Positions 1 through 7,832 are shown, numbered from the stretch's first letter. The stretch is DNA of 64,000 nt from Cognaticolwellia aestuarii (GCF_002000025.1 NZ_MUZV01000008.1:97282-161281); one strand, 5' to 3'. Notes: generated by a model not told the origin, from the sequence alone. Numbers and translations: made by a program.

Positions 1-903
1 CGAATAACGCACCGATTGACCTGCCCATTCAACAAATGTCTGCCGTAAAAATGTGGTGCATGAGTAGCGCCAATGTATCCATTCTTTTTTGCCACTGCGT
101 TCTGTTACTGGTGCAATACCCGCATATTTTTGTACTTCTTCACTCGATTGATAACGCTCACGGTTTGAGCCCATCGCGGCTAGTAATCTTGGTGCCATTT
201 GCGGACCAGCCCCTGGCAAACTATCAAATATAAATCGGTCGCTATGTTGTTTATAAATTGATTTTATCTCATGGTCGAAACGTTCGATGGATAGCATTAG
301 CTGTTTGAGTTGACCCACCAAGCATTCAACCAATAACAAGTTGGGGCCGATGATAGCGTTGTCGCTTGTTAAAGACTCAGCGTGTTTAATGTCATCAATA
401 CGCTTTTCATTTACGTTAGGATAACGGGCGTTATGTAGGTTAAAAAAATCATGTAATGTTTGTTTTCTTGCGCGTTTAACTTTCGCTAGTGATGGCCAAC
501 GCAACAGGAAGTCGCAAAATATCATACTGTCTTTTTCATTAAACCAATCAAGGACCTGAGGGTAATAGTTCTTAAGTGTCGTGCTCAGTCTGTTGGTTAA
601 ATCAACTCGGTCTTGCACGAGCTTTCGACGATATTCAACCAGCTGAGCCAACGACCTGATACTCTGTGTATCTGGCATGATAACGTTAAGTTTTGACATG
701 TGTTGCTGCAATATTTCTAACTGGATTGCGGCATCTGTCGGGTCATCTTTAGCGCCACTGTGTGTAAATGCCTTTCGGTATTTGGCGACGGTTGAAGGAT
801 TGATGGTAAATAAAACAATGTGCTTAAATTTACTTAATGCGTAAATTAAAGGGCCTTTTTTTAATTCACAGGCGACCGCAACTTGTTGTCCATTATATTT
901 CTG
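1..903 (-). pseudogene. IS110-family transposase, N-terminally truncated, runs off window
   Basis: An open frame on the minus strand is uninterrupted from about position 930 to the left edge. It reads as an IS110/IS116/IS902 transposase. The C-terminal half contains LPGAGPQMAPRLLAAMGSN and AGIAPVTERSGKKEWIHWRY, typical of the transposase_20 domain. The N-terminal half begins near VACELKKGPLIY and includes KDDPTDA, part of the DEDD catalytic set. About the first 50 residues, including the first Asp, are missing. The frame has no ATG and meets a stop at 931-933. Similarity ends where the RAYT-type repeat begins near 905-930, so the gene was probably broken there. It is very likely inactive. The real C-terminus lies outside the window. 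Confidence 0.85.
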
Positions 904-912
904 TTTTAAAAA

Positions 913-928
913 ATATAAAGGACACCCA
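913..928 (+). repeat. GGACACCCA repeat, copy 1 (RAYT-associated)
   Basis: The string ATATAAAGGACACCCA lies at the truncated end of the IS110 gene and about 70 bp upstream of the RAYT gene. Identical or near-identical copies occur at 4669-4684 and 5378-5390, and an inverted copy of the core lies at 2224-2231, just beyond the RAYT. This fits the bacterial REP repeats that RAYT transposases mobilise. Confidence 0.6.
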
Positions 929-998
929 TCCTAAATTGAACTAACCTAGTCTGTGTACTAAGCTCAAATGACCTTTTCTCATTTATATCAGATACGTG

Positions 999-2007
999 AT
1001 GACTAGCCCCAGAAAGCAACAAATTAGTTTAGCAGATACACCTTACTATCACTGTATGACTCGCTGTGTCAGGCGTGCCTTTTTATGCGGTGAAGATAAG
1101 CACTCAGGGCAAAGCTTTGAACATCGGCGAGGGTGGATAGAAGATAAATTACATTTCCTCACCACGGTTTTTGCTATTGAAATGTGCGCTTATGAGCAAT
1201 CATTGTCATGTCGTGCTATTTGTTGATGAAGACAAAGCCAAGCAATGGAGTATGAATGAGGTACTTGAGCGCTGGCATCGGTTACACAAAGGCACACTAT
1301 TAACGCAGCAATACCTGAATGGCGATACGCTCGTAGAGCCACTACTGGATATGGTAAATACTACGGCTGATATATATCGCCAACGCCTTATTGACATCAG
1401 TTGGTTTATGCGTGAAATCAATGAAAAAATAGCACGTCAGGCGAATCAAGAAGATGATTGCAAAGGCCGGTTTTGGGAAGGGCGATTTAAATCCCAAGCA
1501 CTGTTGGATGAAACAGCGCTAGTGGCTTGTATGGCTTATGTTGACTTAAACCCTGTTCGCGCCAATATCGCTGACACGCCAGAGAGTTCAAACCACACCA
1601 GCGTTAAACTGCGCTGTGAGCAAACAAAAGCAAGTGAGAAAACCCATCATAAAGCCAATAAAACCGACAATATCAGCAACCAGCCAAACACACTGATGCC
1701 TTTTGTTGGTAACCCAAGAGAAGATATGCCAAAAGGCCTACCGTTTGACCTAACAGACTATTTGCAACTCATTGATATCACTGGGCGTAGTATCCGTGAA
1801 GAGAAACATGGCTTTATCGAGCAAAGCCAACCAGAGATACTAAAACGCTTAAATATATCAGCAGCGCACTGGTTGATTATTACCACCGAATTTAGAACAC
1901 AATTTCATGGTGCAGTGGGCCGAGAAGCGGCGTTAACTGATTTTTGCGAACATCAACACTTCAAACGACGACAGAATTTAAGTCATTGTAATAAGCTATT
2001 TGCGTAA
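999..2007 (+). pseudogene. REP-associated tyrosine transposase (RAYT, Y1_Tnp), frameshifted
   Basis: Two overlapping frames together encode one IS200-like Y1 transposase of the RAYT class. Frame one runs from 999 to about 1190 and gives DTPYYHCMTRCVRRAFLCGE and FEHRRGWIEDKLHFL. Frame two, from about 1187 to 2007, gives the HUH motif in MSNHCHVVL, then CKGRFWEGRFKSQALLDE and MAYVDLNPVRA, all hallmark RAYT segments. The shift falls between CAY and MSNH. It is explained by loss of 8 bp from an ancestral tandem GCGCTTAT; the ancestral state is inferred. Everything else is intact, so the inactivation looks recent. GACACCCA elements flank it in inverted orientation at 921-928 and 2224-2231. RAYTs are thought to move REP elements; this copy should be dead unless frameshifting rescues it. 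Confidence 0.85.
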
Positions 2008-2223
2008 AAGCGTTTAGCCTAAGTAAACTCAATAGAGCACTCCATTTTAAACAGTGTATTTGTCATTACGCCGGACCAAACATGCCTTCAGAATAAATTT
2101 TTTGGGTCATATGAGGTTTAATTGATAGAATTCATAGTGCGAGAACCTCAACAGACGATAAAAACACGATTGCGTGCATTAAGGTTAAACTTTTCCTGTT
2201 TATATTGGACGTATTATTTAAAA

Positions 2224-2231
2224 TGGGTGTC
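2224..2231 (-). repeat. Inverted GACACCCA core beyond the RAYT
   Basis: TGGGTGTC here is the reverse complement of GACACCCA at 921-928, so the RAYT pseudogene sits between inverted copies. The core is short and could be chance alone; its placement supports it. Confidence 0.4.
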
Positions 2232-2280
2232 TGATTTATTTCCTCAATACACACCTGAATTGGCCCGTTTTATGGTTTTA

Positions 2281-2817
2281 CTATTTTAAAAGAGCTCGTG
2301 CCATTTCTTTTGCTATCAAAGCGGCATCTTTAATGCCGCGTGTATGTGCCATCACAATGGCACCACCTACTAATAAATCAATTTGCTCTGCTTTATGTTT
2401 ATCTTCTGGTTGTAATTCAGTTTGTACAAGGTCAACAATTGATTGTTTATGCTCAGCTGCATAAACATGGATAGGATCATTAGAGTCGGCATATTCAGCA
2501 CTGGCATTAATAAAATTACAGCCGTAAAAACTCTTGCTATTAAACCATGCATGCAATCCATCAAACATAGCTAAAACACGTAAAGGATCACCTTGCTTTG
2601 CATTTTCTATTTTATTTTTAATCATCTCTAGCACGTGCTCATGCTGTAATGCTAACGCCGCTAAAATAAGTTCGTCTTTACTGCGGAAGTGTTTATATAA
2701 GGTTGCCTTAGACACTTTAGATTCAGCCAAAATCAAATCGATACCCGTGGCGTGGTAGCCTTTTTCATTAAATAACGTTAATGCGGTTTCGATTAAATGT
2801 TGCTTTCTTGGTTGCAT
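2281..2817 (-). CDS. TetR/AcrR-family transcriptional regulator
   Basis: This 178-aa protein has an N-terminal TetR helix-turn-helix, roughly residues 10-55. It includes ALTLFNEKGYHATGIDLIL followed by SKVSKATLYKHFRSKDELI, the classic recognition-helix pattern. The C-terminal half is the variable ligand-binding and dimerisation domain. It is divergent from the VOC/flavin-binding pair starting at 2964, and the 146-bp gap holds two palindromic operators. The likely role is autoregulated repression of that pair, relieved by a small molecule. The ligand is unknown. Family assignment is firm; the target is inferred from position and operators. Confidence 0.93.
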   Translation of the reverse strand: MQPRKQHLIETALTLFNEKGYHATGIDLILAESKVSKATLYKHFRSKDELILAALALQHEHVLEMIKNKIENAKQGDPLRVLAMFDGLHAWFNSKSFYGCNFINASAEYADSNDPIHVYAAEHKQSIVDLVQTELQPEDKHKAEQIDLLVGGAIVMAHTRGIKDAALIAKEMARALLK

Positions 2818-2888
2818 ATTGAGCGGCCTTTATTTGGATTAATGCTGAAATCACTCTGTATAAAAATCAGATTATAACAAAATTACAC

Positions 2889-2918
2889 TTGACGTAAACA
2901 GAGCTGTTCACCTATAGT
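2889..2918 (+). promoter_or_regulatory. Sigma-70-type promoter for the VOC/flavin-binding pair
   Basis: TTGACG (2889-2894) and TATAGT (2913-2918) are separated by 18 bp, close to the sigma-70 consensus. The spacer is almost entirely occupied by a palindromic operator, so a bound TetR dimer would block RNA polymerase. Confidence 0.7.
2894..2911. promoter_or_regulatory. TetR operator O1, within promoter spacer
   Basis: GTAAACA-GAGC-TGTTCAC is an 18-bp inverted repeat with one mismatch between its arms. It lies between the -35 and -10 boxes and matches O2 at 2929-2946 in arm sequence and spacer length. Confidence 0.7.
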
Positions 2919-2928
2919 AAAAATAGGA

Positions 2929-2946
2929 GTGAACAGATTTGTTCAC
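2929..2946. promoter_or_regulatory. TetR operator O2, downstream of -10
   Basis: GTGAACA-GATT-TGTTCAC is a perfect 7-bp inverted repeat with a 4-bp spacer. It is centred 35 bp from O1 and overlaps the likely transcript start region. Paired operators in the gap between a tetR gene and its divergent target are typical of autoregulated repression. Confidence 0.75.
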
Positions 2947-2963
2947 CTGATTCGTATTATTCA

Positions 2964-3413
2964 ATGAGATTTATTATTATGTGCAGCACAATAGCCAGTA
3001 CCAACAGTAACGAACAAGCAATCACCACAGCAGGCATCCATCATTTAGGTTTAACCGTACCTAATTTACAACAAGCCGTTGATTTTTTTATTGAGCAACT
3101 TAACTTTGAAAAAGTAGGTGAAAAACCAGCTTATCCAGCTATTTTTGTTTCTGATGGCTCTATTATGTTAACGCTATGGCAAGCTAAAGATGCTGACAAC
3201 ATGGTTGCTTTTAATCGCCAAAACAATGTGGGGTTACATCACTTTGCACTGAGAGTGAGCAACCTAGAAGAATTACAAGCCTTGCATGCAAAGTTCCTGA
3301 AACTTGATGATGTACAGATTGAGTTTGCACCAGAGCCATTAGGTGACACAGGGATCCACCATATGATGTGTTACATTCCAGGTGGCATTAGACTTGAACT
3401 GATTAATGCTTAA
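2964..3413 (+). CDS. VOC-superfamily (glyoxalase/dioxygenase-like) protein
   Basis: This 149-aa protein carries one vicinal-oxygen-chelate domain from about residue 24. HHLGLTVPNLQQAVDFF supplies the first metal-ligand His region, GLHHFALRVSNLEEL the second repeat and IRLELINA the C-terminal Glu position. VOC proteins include glyoxalase I, ring-cleavage dioxygenases and drug-binding proteins; the substrate cannot be read from sequence. The start could instead be the internal ATG at 2979, since neither has a strong ribosome site. It lies 22 bp before the next gene and both follow the TetR-controlled promoter. Confidence 0.85.
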   Translation: MRFIIMCSTIASTNSNEQAITTAGIHHLGLTVPNLQQAVDFFIEQLNFEKVGEKPAYPAIFVSDGSIMLTLWQAKDADNMVAFNRQNNVGLHHFALRVSNLEELQALHAKFLKLDDVQIEFAPEPLGDTGIHHMMCYIPGGIRLELINA

Positions 3414-3435
3414 TATCATTAATTCCTAGGAGATA

Positions 3436-4353
3436 ATGATGATTAATGAACAGGTACCGAGCTGGCATCAAGGCGAATTAACCATTCAAAAACGTGTTGG
3501 TACGGATAAACGCATGGCAGATATTGGGCCTCGTTTTATTCGCGACTTTATGCCGGAACAACATCGAGACTATTTTGCTAACTTGTCCATGATATTCATT
3601 GGCTATACAGCTCGTCATTCACAATCTCGTGCGAGTGTTTTATTTGGCGAACCGGGTTTTATCCATTCGCCTTCTGACACTTCATTGGTGATCAATACAC
3701 AAAATACCATGGGAGACTTTATTCATCAGGATCTCGAAGTAGGGGATAAAGTTGGTCTAGTTGGCGTTGAATTTGATACTAAACGGCGTAATCGTTTAAA
3801 TGCGGTGGTTGCAGATATTAGTCAAAAAAATATCACCATTAACGTATTACAAAGCTTTGGTAATTGTCCTAAATACATCCAAGACAAAACATTTAAAACT
3901 AATGTCGCTTACGGTGAGTTTTCTACGACCACACGTTCAGTATTAGATGCGACGGATAAACAATTAATAACTCAAGCCGATACTTTTTTCATTGCCAGCA
4001 GTTTTGATGATGGTGAAGCGCTGCGTAATCGTGGTGTGGATATGTCCCACCGAGGCGGCGAAGCTGGCTTTGTAAAAGTGAATGAGAAAGGACAATTGTT
4101 AGTAGAAGAATATTACGGAAATGGGTTCTTTAATACCATCGGAAATCTCCTGCATAACCCAATCGCTAGTTTGTTATTTTTTGATTGGCAAAACGGACAC
4201 CTTTTACAGCTCATCGTTTCCAGTGAAATCCTGTGGGATGACAACGGACAAACAGACTCCAATGAAAAAACTAATTCAGTACGTACACTTCGTTTTACGC
4301 CACTGAAACTAGATATTCTGCACAATGGACTTGCTTATTTACAAAGAGATTAA
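3436..4353 (+). CDS. Pyridoxamine-phosphate-oxidase-like flavin-nucleotide-binding protein
   Basis: This 305-aa protein resembles the PNPOx-like split-barrel family that binds flavin nucleotides. Visible segments are HQGELTIQKRVG at the start, then FIGYTARHSQSRASVLFGEPGF and IHQDLEVGDKVGLVGVEF, followed by NCPKYIQ and FFIASSF with GVDMSHRGGEAGFVKV. Homologues reduce or bind flavin or F420-type cofactors, but the substrate is unknown. An AGGAG lies just before two ATGs (3436 and 3439), so either may be used. It forms a two-gene operon with the VOC protein under the TetR-type operators, suggesting detoxification of a small electrophile or drug; that role is inference. Confidence 0.75.
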   Translation: MMINEQVPSWHQGELTIQKRVGTDKRMADIGPRFIRDFMPEQHRDYFANLSMIFIGYTARHSQSRASVLFGEPGFIHSPSDTSLVINTQNTMGDFIHQDLEVGDKVGLVGVEFDTKRRNRLNAVVADISQKNITINVLQSFGNCPKYIQDKTFKTNVAYGEFSTTTRSVLDATDKQLITQADTFFIASSFDDGEALRNRGVDMSHRGGEAGFVKVNEKGQLLVEEYYGNGFFNTIGNLLHNPIASLLFFDWQNGHLLQLIVSSEILWDDNGQTDSNEKTNSVRTLRFTPLKLDILHNGLAYLQRD

Positions 4354-4367
4354 TCCCTGTATGAAAA

Positions 4368-4486
4368 ATAAAAGATACACCCACCTTAATTTCTGCCCAC
4401 CTTAATTTTCAAAGACTTAAATGGCGCATATTTTGGGGAGTGAATCAAAACTCCGGTGTACTTTCTGGCATTTAAAGTGGGTGGCA
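4368..4486. repeat. Diverged inverted pair of ACACCCACC-type elements
   Basis: The left end has AGATACACCCACCTTAAT and a second GCCCACCTTAATTTT. The right end has ATTTAAAGTGGGTGGC, the inverted counterpart and 14/16 identical to the inverted copy near 2216-2231. Such inverted pairs are the usual unit moved by RAYTs. The match is degenerate, so the boundaries are approximate. Confidence 0.45.
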
Positions 4487-4617
4487 TGTTATTTTATAGC
4501 TTTTGGGTTGTTCTTGGTGTTACTGTTGTTGCAATGTTTATAATTGGTATTGTGGCAGAGGTCGTAGACAATGCTCCGGGTGGTTTTAACAATCCATCAG
4601 AAAAAGATGCAAAGTAA
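4486..4617 (+). CDS. Small single-pass membrane protein (43 aa)
   Basis: The reading frame gives a 43-residue peptide starting MLFYSFWVVLGVTVVAMF. It has one strongly hydrophobic segment (about residues 3-26) and a polar tail ending NNPSEKDAK. The composition is typical of a genuine small inner-membrane protein. The upstream GTGGGTGG is a poor ribosome site and lies in the repeat just before it. No family is recognised. Confidence 0.45.
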   Translation: MLFYSFWVVLGVTVVAMFIIGIVAEVVDNAPGGFNNPSEKDAK

Positions 4618-4668
4618 GAGCCATCGGTAAACTAACACATATGTGCCTTATTCCCGTTAAATATAAAA

Positions 4669-4684
4669 ATATAAAGGACACCCA
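4669..4684 (+). repeat. GGACACCCA repeat, copy 3
   Basis: ATATAAAGGACACCCA is identical over 16 bases to the copy at 913-928. It lies about 75 bp upstream of the nucleotidyltransferase-like gene, and the sequence between holds a hairpin (4713-4731) and GCGTTATAGC. Confidence 0.55.
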
Positions 4685-4757
4685 CCTCAAATTCGAGTTC
4701 TTTCGTCACCAAAGTTTAGCAAGCCTAAACTCGCTTGTTAATGAAGCGTTATAGCGC

Positions 4758-5303
4758 ATGGAGCATATGAACAAGATTATCGAACTAATTGAGCTAGATG
4801 AGTTACGTTTGACTGCATTAGAATGTGTACGCTTACTTGACTTACCTCAATGCTATTTAGCTGCTGGATTTGTTCGTAATCTCATTTGGGATAGTTTGCA
4901 TCAAAAATCAGAGCCAACAATGTTAAATGACGTTGATGTTATTTACTTTGATTCAACTGAATCAAACCCTGAAGCATTTCAAGAGTATGAATTAAGACTT
5001 AAAGTGATGCTGCCAAAATTAAATTGGCAAGTTAGAAATCAAGCATTAATGCATATACGAAACAATGATAAGCCCTATAAGAGTTCATTAGATGCTATGA
5101 GCTATTGGCCTGAAAAGGAAACGGCGATAGGTATTCGTAAATTATCCAATGGTAATTTAGAATGTATTTCTGCTTTTGGATATGATTCACTGTTCAACTT
5201 AAAAATAACGTATAACCCAAAGCGCTTGAGGTCTATATTCGACCACCGTGTAAACTCAAAAGGCTGGCTTTCTAAATGGGGCAATCTAAAAGTCGCGCTA
5301 TAA
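4758..5303 (+). CDS. Nucleotidyltransferase-like protein (DUF925 / NTP_transf_6)
   Basis: This 181-aa protein matches the DUF925 family of minimal nucleotidyltransferase-fold proteins. AAGFVRNLIWDSLH and NDVDVIYFDS carry the G-x-V-R and D-x-D pattern expected for the metal-binding active site. Later LDAMSYWPEKETAIGIRK and FGYDSLFNLKI are family-typical. The biochemical role of the family is not established. The start is ATG 4758 or ATG 4767; GGAG sits only 3 bp before the second. The gene is isolated and flanked by RAYT-type repeats and cassette-like boundaries (4746-4755 and 5299-5321), suggesting arrival by horizontal transfer. Confidence 0.8.
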   Translation: MEHMNKIIELIELDELRLTALECVRLLDLPQCYLAAGFVRNLIWDSLHQKSEPTMLNDVDVIYFDSTESNPEAFQEYELRLKVMLPKLNWQVRNQALMHIRNNDKPYKSSLDAMSYWPEKETAIGIRKLSNGNLECISAFGYDSLFNLKITYNPKRLRSIFDHRVNSKGWLSKWGNLKVAL

Positions 5304-5356
5304 CAACAGGCCCTTAGGTGGAGTGCAAGTCCTGAAACTTACGTTCCACTACATGT
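5299..5356. other. Hairpin with attC-like features after the nucleotidyltransferase
   Basis: The stop codon lies in TATAACAAC, followed by GCCCTTAGGTGG and an imperfect stem (5318-5349: GTGGA ... AAGT cctgaa ACTT ... TCCAC). The TATAACAA start and CCCTTAGG-GG block resemble the two ends of Vibrio-type integron attC sites. The long central part of an attC is missing. It may be a decayed cassette boundary or just a terminator hairpin. Confidence 0.3.
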
Positions 5357-5377
5357 TTCAAAAAAAAACCAAAAAAC

Positions 5378-5390
5378 TAAAGGACACCCA
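5378..5390 (+). repeat. GGACACCCA repeat, copy 4
   Basis: TAAAGGACACCCA matches copies at 913 and 4669. It lies 33 bp upstream of the small gene starting at 5424. Confidence 0.5.
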
Positions 5391-5423
5391 GTAATTGAGT
5401 CAACCATAAGAGGAACTAAAGAC

Positions 5424-5576
5424 ATGGAAAATTTAGGTTTTATATTTGGTATTACAGGTATGTCTATGGGAGTCATAGGCTTTGTTTTTGGGGTTATATC
5501 AATGTCCAAAATTGATAAGCTTGAAAAAAGACTTAAAGAACTTGATGTTCTAAATCAAGACTTTAAGTCAAGTTGA
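5424..5576 (+). CDS. Small membrane-anchored coiled-coil protein (50 aa)
   Basis: This 50-residue frame has a hydrophobic glycine-rich helix (FIFGITGMSMGVIGFVFGVI) followed by a charged heptad-like tail (MSKIDKLEKRLKELDVLNQD). That architecture suggests a tail in the cytoplasm able to pair through a short coiled coil. AGAGGA at 5409-5414 is a good ribosome site at proper spacing, so expression is likely. No family is recognised. It sits alone among accessory repeats. Confidence 0.6.
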   Translation: MENLGFIFGITGMSMGVIGFVFGVISMSKIDKLEKRLKELDVLNQDFKSS

Positions 5577-5608
5577 TGGTTGTATTTTACTTCATAGGCC
5601 AGTCGCAA

Positions 5609-5677
5609 TATAACAAACCAGTTATACCGACCTTAACTCGCTGGGCTCGTTTCGCCAGCATATTAGGGCGTCATGTA
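5609..5677. other. attC-like imperfect palindrome
   Basis: TATAACAAAC begins the element and TTAGGGCGTCATGTA ends it. Between them an inner stem GCTGG...CCAGC is flanked by CTTAA/TTAG. Length (about 69 bp), start motif and end motif resemble integron attC sites, but the expected GTTRRRY core reads GTCATGT. The call is weak and based on resemblance. Confidence 0.3.
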
Positions 5678-5727
5678 TACAAGGAGTTTTCGTGAGCAGC
5701 ATACAGCAGCATACATAGTTACTATTT

Positions 5728-5959
5728 AACCTGAACTCTGGATAAGCAGCACTTGCTCAATCCTCCCTTTTAAGCAATTATCTGCGTTAAAACGTCGATA
5801 AATAGCGCGCTATTGATAAACGTTTTGCCATTGGAAATGGCATAAATTGAATCATTGATGATATCTATTAGTGATGTTCACCTTGCTATAGCATTTACTT
5901 TGCCACCTAAGTACCTTATTCACTTGAATATCAAGCACTCATTATCCAGAGTTCAGGTT
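5728..5959. mobile_element. 232-bp MITE with 18-bp perfect terminal inverted repeats
   Basis: AACCTGAACTCTGGATAA at 5728-5745 is perfectly inverted at 5942-5959. ATTT flanks both sides (5724-5727 and 5960-5963), consistent with a 4-bp target-site duplication. The interior has no credible coding frame. This is the structure of a non-autonomous element mobilised by a transposase supplied elsewhere. A 46-bp derivative with the same ends and its own 4-bp duplication lies at 31938-31983. The parent IS is not in the window. The CCTGA-type end and 4-bp duplication might suit the IS1380 group, but that is a guess. Confidence 0.85.
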
Positions 5960-6375
5960 ATTTAGTTGGGTGGATACTTTTATCCGAAATTTTAAATGAA
6001 TTCATAGAGCATGAGAGCATAGGGATAAAACTGCTTTGCTCGCTTTTGTTATTCACTACTTTCTTATTTGCCTCTCTATTCCATTCGTTGAAGGTAAAAG
6101 TCGTAAAATAAAAAGCAGCAAACGTAGAGTAAAGCATGTACTTTTTTTTCTTATCTAGGTAATTATTTGTTTTTATTCAAGCTGTTCGGTATTTTAAAAA
6201 CAGAGCAACTAGTGTGCTGTATTTAGTTTAAAGGTGATAATATGCCTGAAGAGTATCTGCTGAATTAGTTGTCGCTTGGTCGCGATGAAAGTGCACCTTA
6301 ACGTGTCGTTGGCAATAACCGAGCGTTATCCCTAACGTTAATTGCTTTAGTCTTATATGGAATAGTGGAGTTTGA
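5960..6375. other. Intergenic stretch, possible gene remnant
   Basis: No complete gene is visible. A start-less frame from about 5968 to 6111 reads GWILLSEILNEFIEHESIG and then a hydrophobic stretch LLCSLLLFTTFLFASLF. It may be the tail of a membrane-protein gene that was cut before or by the MITE insertion at 5728-5959. Upstream, AGCAGCATAC is duplicated in tandem at 5695-5714. The remainder to 6375 is AT-rich and should hold the promoter of the esterase gene. Confidence 0.3.
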
Positions 6376-7263
6376 ATGAAGTTAATTGTTTTTATCTGTC
6401 TTTTTATCTGTTTTTTTATTAGTGCAGTGCAAGGCGCTAATGCTCAGAGCACTCATTCACAAAACATGAATTCACCAAGCCGGCATTTAAACACGGTTAA
6501 TGCCTTTGAAATACCGCGAAGTCGTGTCGTTGACATTAAAGATCCACATTCAGCTAGAGTTTATCCAATTTTTATCAAATTGCCGCGTTCGTACCAACAT
6601 AATCCTGATAAGGTATATCCGGTTATTTATTTAACCGATGCGCCATATAGTTTTCAATTGATCTCAGGTGCTACTCGATTTCCGATGAATACCGGAAAAA
6701 TGCAAGAAGCTATTATCGTGGCAATATCCTATTCAAAAGGCTCAGGGGGCCATTCTAGTCGTGTACGCGACTTTACGCATAGCAAAGATGTAAGCTGGAA
6801 ATACCCTACAGGAGAAGCCAAAGCGCATAGCGAGTTTATTGAAAAATCAGTTTTTTCATATCTCGAAAATAACTACAGAGTCAGTAAATCGAGAACATTT
6901 GTCGGAAACTCACTTGGTGGGTTATTTGGGGCTTATATACTATTAACAAAACCAACCATGTTTAATAATTATGTTTTAGGTAGTCCATCGGTATGGTTTA
7001 AAGATAATGATATTCTTAAAATTAAAACCACACTTAACCTAAACAAACATAAAGTTTTTATTGGTGTTGGAGCTAATGAAACCAAGGAGCTTGATTCTCC
7101 AAACCATGACATGGTTAAAGGCGCTAATGCACTGAAATTAAAAATATCGCCAGCACTGTTCCCTCATACCGAAGTCAAATTATTAACTGTACAAGAGGCA
7201 AATCATGAAACGGCTTTTCCAACAACGGCAATTCAAGGTTTATATTGGTTATTTAAACGTTAG
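6376..7263 (+). CDS. Exported alpha/beta-hydrolase, esterase-D-like
   Basis: This 295-aa protein starts with a signal peptide (MKLIVFICLFICFFISAVQG, likely cleaved near ANA-Q), so it acts in the periplasm or outside. The mature part fits the esterase-D / enterobactin-esterase family: IFIKLPRSY and KVYPVIYLTDAP open the fold, FVGNSLGGLFGAYIL holds the nucleophile serine elbow, and NHETAFPTTAIQGLYWLF carries the catalytic His. It resembles the second esterase at 33185-33973. The substrate is not readable; serine-ester hydrolysis is the expected chemistry. It is probably transcribed alone. Confidence 0.85.
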   Translation: MKLIVFICLFICFFISAVQGANAQSTHSQNMNSPSRHLNTVNAFEIPRSRVVDIKDPHSARVYPIFIKLPRSYQHNPDKVYPVIYLTDAPYSFQLISGATRFPMNTGKMQEAIIVAISYSKGSGGHSSRVRDFTHSKDVSWKYPTGEAKAHSEFIEKSVFSYLENNYRVSKSRTFVGNSLGGLFGAYILLTKPTMFNNYVLGSPSVWFKDNDILKIKTTLNLNKHKVFIGVGANETKELDSPNHDMVKGANALKLKISPALFPHTEVKLLTVQEANHETAFPTTAIQGLYWLFKR

Positions 7264-7356
7264 AGAGTGCTGTCTGGCAATTATTTAGCTTGTTAGTAAT
7301 GTTTAATACGTTAGCGGCAATAAGCATGTTTGCTACATTATAAGGTTTATCAGTAG

Positions 7357-7788
7357 ATGAATGTTTTTTTAATTATTGCCGGCGCTTTCAGTGCGACTGC
7401 TGCAATGTTGCACTTAGCTTGTATATATTTTGGCGCACCTTGGTATCGCTTTTTCGGTGCTGGCGAACACATGGCAATACTAGCGGAGCAAGGTAGTATT
7501 CAGCCAACGCTGATCACAAGTGGCATTGTTGTTGTACTCGTTATTTGGTCACTGTATGCATTTTCTGCGGCGGGTGTTTTTTATCGCTTACCTTTTATGC
7601 GCTCAGTATTAAGTTTAATTACATTAATTTATTTAACACGTGGCATTATCGGTTTATTTTTGATTAATACCCCCATGGGGCGTTCGCCAGAGTTTTGGTT
7701 GTGGAGCTCAATAATTTGCTTAATATACGCCGCTTTTCATTTGATTGGTTTGAAACAGCAGTGGACTAAGATTGCTAATATGAGGTAA
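7357..7788 (+). CDS. Four-helix integral membrane protein
   Basis: This 143-aa protein has about four transmembrane segments: LIIAGAFSATAAMLHLACIY, ITSGIVVVLVIWSLYAFSA, FMRSVLSLITLIYLTRGIIG and FWLWSSIICLIYAAFHLIG. Conserved-looking features are the early H-L-x-C and PWYRFFGAGE loops. I recognise no characterised family and assign no function. It lies 93 bp after the esterase gene, in the same direction, and could be cotranscribed. Confidence 0.75.
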   Translation: MNVFLIIAGAFSATAAMLHLACIYFGAPWYRFFGAGEHMAILAEQGSIQPTLITSGIVVVLVIWSLYAFSAAGVFYRLPFMRSVLSLITLIYLTRGIIGLFLINTPMGRSPEFWLWSSIICLIYAAFHLIGLKQQWTKIANMR

Positions 7789-7832
7789 TTTATCAACATT
7801 ATTAATAATAAAATAAAGCAGGGAAAGTCATC

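Noticed and set aside
2122-2289. 55-codon frame from TTG reading VREPQQTIKTRLRALRLNFS and onward
   Set aside because: It overlaps the end of the tetR gene on the other strand, has no ribosome site, and its KWVS codons come from the inverted GACACCCA element. It is probably chance or a transposon scrap.
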